14,604 nucleotides of DNA, taken from the NCBI GenBank assembly GCA_958414825.1, contig CATYXQ010000048.1, positions 1 to 14,604 of the forward strand, given 5' to 3'. Source of the DNA: an uncultured Eubacteriales bacterium (lineage in GTDB: Bacteria > Bacillota > Clostridia > Oscillospirales > CAG-272). The notes beneath the pieces are model-generated. The model made no database searches. It saw only the letters and a list, made by a program, of their open reading frames with translations, and was not told the DNA's origin. How positions within the stretch are numbered: position 1 is the stretch's first letter; each line of letters starts with the position of its first letter. The translations under genes and the position numbers were made by a program. Below are positions 12,882-14,604 of the stretch, one piece after another.

Positions 12882-14604
12882 ATGAAAAATCGAAAACTGC
12901 TTTTTTTGGCATGGATAGCGCTGACCGCATTTTTTTGCATCGTAACCTCTTCTGCCAGTGAAATTGAAATTGCGGATGCAGAAGCTTTAATCGCCGTAAT
13001 GAATGATTCGGCTAGGTGGTCGGATTCTTATCGTCTTACTGCGAATATAAATCTTGATGGAAAAACGCAGAACCCAATCGGAACGTATGCGACGCCCTTT
13101 TCCGGCTCTTTTGACGGTGCGGGCTTTACCATAAGCGGCCTTAATATTGAGGCGGACGGCACGGCGGGGTTGTTTGGCGTAATCAGCGGCGGAAGCGTTT
13201 CAGATCTCACGGTTGAGGGAATCGTAACCAATACGTTTGCCGCTAAAGACGCTGAAACCAAAATTGACGGGAATTATCCCGGAACAGGCGGTATTTGCGG
13301 CGTGGTTTTGTCCGGCAGTTCTCTGACGAATTGCATAAACCGCGCGACTGTGAACGGACCCGGTAACAGCGGAGGCGTGGCGGGCGTTATCTATAATTTT
13401 GATACGCAGTCGGTGACGCTTGCCGGCTGTGAAAATTATGGCGAGATTAATGTTTCTCTCGGAAACGTCGGCGGTTTATTTGGCCGTATTTATGTTTCGA
13501 GCACGGCATCTCCGGCAGTTTCTGTAAGCGAATGTATCAATCATGCGGATGTTCTGTCGAAATCTGCGGACCGAAACCGTGTAGGCGGAATTGTCGGATA
13601 TGTACGCACCGAAAAGGGTGTAATTTTGGTTTCGGAATGTACGAATGAAGGGAATATTACCGGTCAAAATCGTTCAACATCCACCGGCAATCGGCCTTAT
13701 GTCGGAGGGATAGCCGGAAGAATAGAAATTACAGCTGGTGCGTCTGCCGCCGTGCAGTTGAGTCAATGCACCAATTTCGGCGATATTGACAGTACCTATT
13801 TAGCGGGTGGAATTACCGCTTATATGCAGCGTTCGGCGACGTGTATTGACAATGCAACCAAAGCAGAGCAGTGCTACAACAGCGGCAATGTAACGGGGCC
13901 GGATTATGCAGGCGGCATTATTGCATTTGCACAGAATGCCTGTACGTCTGATGTACATTCTGTGGTGCAAAACTGTATGAATATTGGCGCAGTAAATTCA
14001 GATCGCTATACCGGCGGTATTCTCGGATGGCAGTATGGTTATGACATGAAGAACTGTTATACGTCCGGAATCGTAACAGGTCCTTCAAAAACATCCGGTG
14101 CAATTACCGGCAGCGAAGGCGGCAGCGTCAGTTGCGTAACCGATGCGGTGTATTTTTTGGATGCTGCCTCAAGCCAGGCAATCGGCACAGATAATGCGGC
14201 GTGCGAAGCGCTTCAAGTTATAAAGGTCAGCGCAGTTGAGGCAATCAACGCAAATACGTTTGGGCTTTTAGATTTGCAGAATATTTGGAAAATGGATGCG
14301 GCGGGGCCGATATTGAAAATTGTTGCTGAAAATCACGAGCATTCCTATGGCGATGGTGAAATCGTTGTATCCGCTACCTGCATAGACAAAGGTATAAAAA
14401 GATTCACTTGCGATGTTTGCCGGTATTTTTATACTGAGGAGTATAACGCTCTCGGTCATGACCTGAAAGAGACAGAGGCGGTCATAGAGGCGACCTGCGA
14501 AACGCCTGGAAAGACGGCTGTGTTGGTTTGTCAGAGAGACGGATGTACATACACCGAGGGAGGCGATCCGATTGAAGCGCTCGGTCATGATATGACGGAG
14601 CGGG
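12882..14604 (+). CDS. Secreted GLUG-type beta-helix surface protein with Cys-rich C-terminal repeats (partial, runs off the window)
   Basis: The open frame gives 574 residues with no stop before the window ends. GGAGGAAAA at 12871-12879 supports the ATG. A signal peptide (hydrophobic 6-22, likely cleavage after SSAS near 26) is followed by FSGSFDGAGFTISGLNIE at 73-90 and GLUG-like repeats to about 410. Some segments are nearly identical to the previous gene, such as SGSSLTNCINRATVNG at 144-159. The paralogy ends near 480. There the SLH triplet of the neighbour is replaced by at least two Cys-rich repeats starting near 485 and 527. Each has ATC-x(n)-G, a pair of Cys (CDVC at 510-513; C550 and C555) and ALGHD (523-527 and 566-570). 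Such repeats are common in Clostridia surface proteins and their function is not known. An SLH or sortase anchor may lie further downstream, outside the window. Confidence 0.88.
   Translation, partial: MKNRKLLFLAWIALTAFFCIVTSSASEIEIADAEALIAVMNDSARWSDSYRLTANINLDGKTQNPIGTYATPFSGSFDGAGFTISGLNIEADGTAGLFGVISGGSVSDLTVEGIVTNTFAAKDAETKIDGNYPGTGGICGVVLSGSSLTNCINRATVNGPGNSGGVAGVIYNFDTQSVTLAGCENYGEINVSLGNVGGLFGRIYVSSTASPAVSVSECINHADVLSKSADRNRVGGIVGYVRTEKGVILVSECTNEGNITGQNRSTSTGNRPYVGGIAGRIEITAGASAAVQLSQCTNFGDIDSTYLAGGITAYMQRSATCIDNATKAEQCYNSGNVTGPDYAGGIIAFAQNACTSDVHSVVQNCMNIGAVNSDRYTGGILGWQYGYDMKNCYTSGIVTGPSKTSGAITGSEGGSVSCVTDAVYFLDAASSQAIGTDNAACEALQVIKVSAVEAINANTFGLLDLQNIWKMDAAGPILKIVAENHEHSYGDGEIVVSATCIDKGIKRFTCDVCRYFYTEEYNALGHDLKETEAVIEATCETPGKTAVLVCQRDGCTYTEGGDPIEALGHDMTER
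14334..14604 (+). repeat. Tandem Cys-rich 'ATC...ALGHD' repeats
   Basis: Two complete or near-complete units of about 42 residues are visible: SATCIDKGIKRFTC...YNALGHD and EATCETPGKTAVLVC...IEALGHD. Spacing of Cys and the Gly-His-Asp end is conserved. The array reaches the window edge, so the number of units is unknown. Confidence 0.75.

Noticed and set aside
6405..14604. CRISPR array or DNA-level tandem repeat in the surface-protein genes
   Set aside because: The repetition is at protein level (Gly-rich beta-helix, GLUG and Cys-rich units) with variable spacing and differing codons; no regular identical DNA repeats with spacers are present.

Overview
The window looks like part of the chromosome of an anaerobic Firmicute, most likely an uncultured gut- or rumen-type Clostridia. 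The evidence is strong AGGAGG-type ribosome binding sites, AT-rich intergenic DNA with consensus sigma-A promoters, S-layer homology (SLH) domains for surface anchoring, GLUG-type surface proteins, and Cys-containing 'ATC...PG...ALGH' repeats typical of gut Clostridia surface proteins. No rRNA, tRNA, transposase, phage gene or CRISPR array is visible. Family names come from recognising motifs by eye, not from a database search.

Left part (1-2944): a two-gene plus-strand unit encodes a Na/phosphate cotransporter with a C-terminal PhoU-like domain and, right after it, a short-chain dehydrogenase. The dehydrogenase carries a sequence signature closer to the EF-P-modifying YmfI group than to typical FabG. 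A strong hairpin terminator closes this unit, and a second hairpin faces the end of the convergent minus-strand gene.

Middle part (2945-6040): three metabolic or regulatory genes. A PIG3-type NAD(P)H:quinone oxidoreductase on the minus strand has a perfect-consensus promoter and an adjacent inverted repeat. An AraC-family regulator, also on the minus strand, is divergent from a type I 3-dehydroquinate dehydratase-like gene. The shared divergent promoter region holds two copies of a 10-base direct repeat 53 bases apart, a good candidate for the regulator's binding sites. The dehydratase-like protein keeps the Schiff-base Lys, catalytic His and substrate Arg of the family but appears to have lost several acidic or recognition residues, so its substrate may differ.

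Right part (6041-14604): three consecutive plus-strand genes for large secreted surface proteins. The first (1444 aa) has a signal peptide, three beta-helix modules, a family 43 glycoside hydrolase-like domain and three SLH repeats. The second (679 aa) is a GLUG-type beta-helix protein with a closely related SLH module. The third is a paralogue of the second whose C-terminus is replaced by Cys-rich repeats; it runs off the window. Each junction between these genes contains a hairpin or palindrome, and the second gene also has a plausible promoter of its own. Together they look like a locus for displaying a polysaccharide-acting or polysaccharide-binding protein and related adhesin-like partners on the S-layer, built by duplication and exchange of modules.
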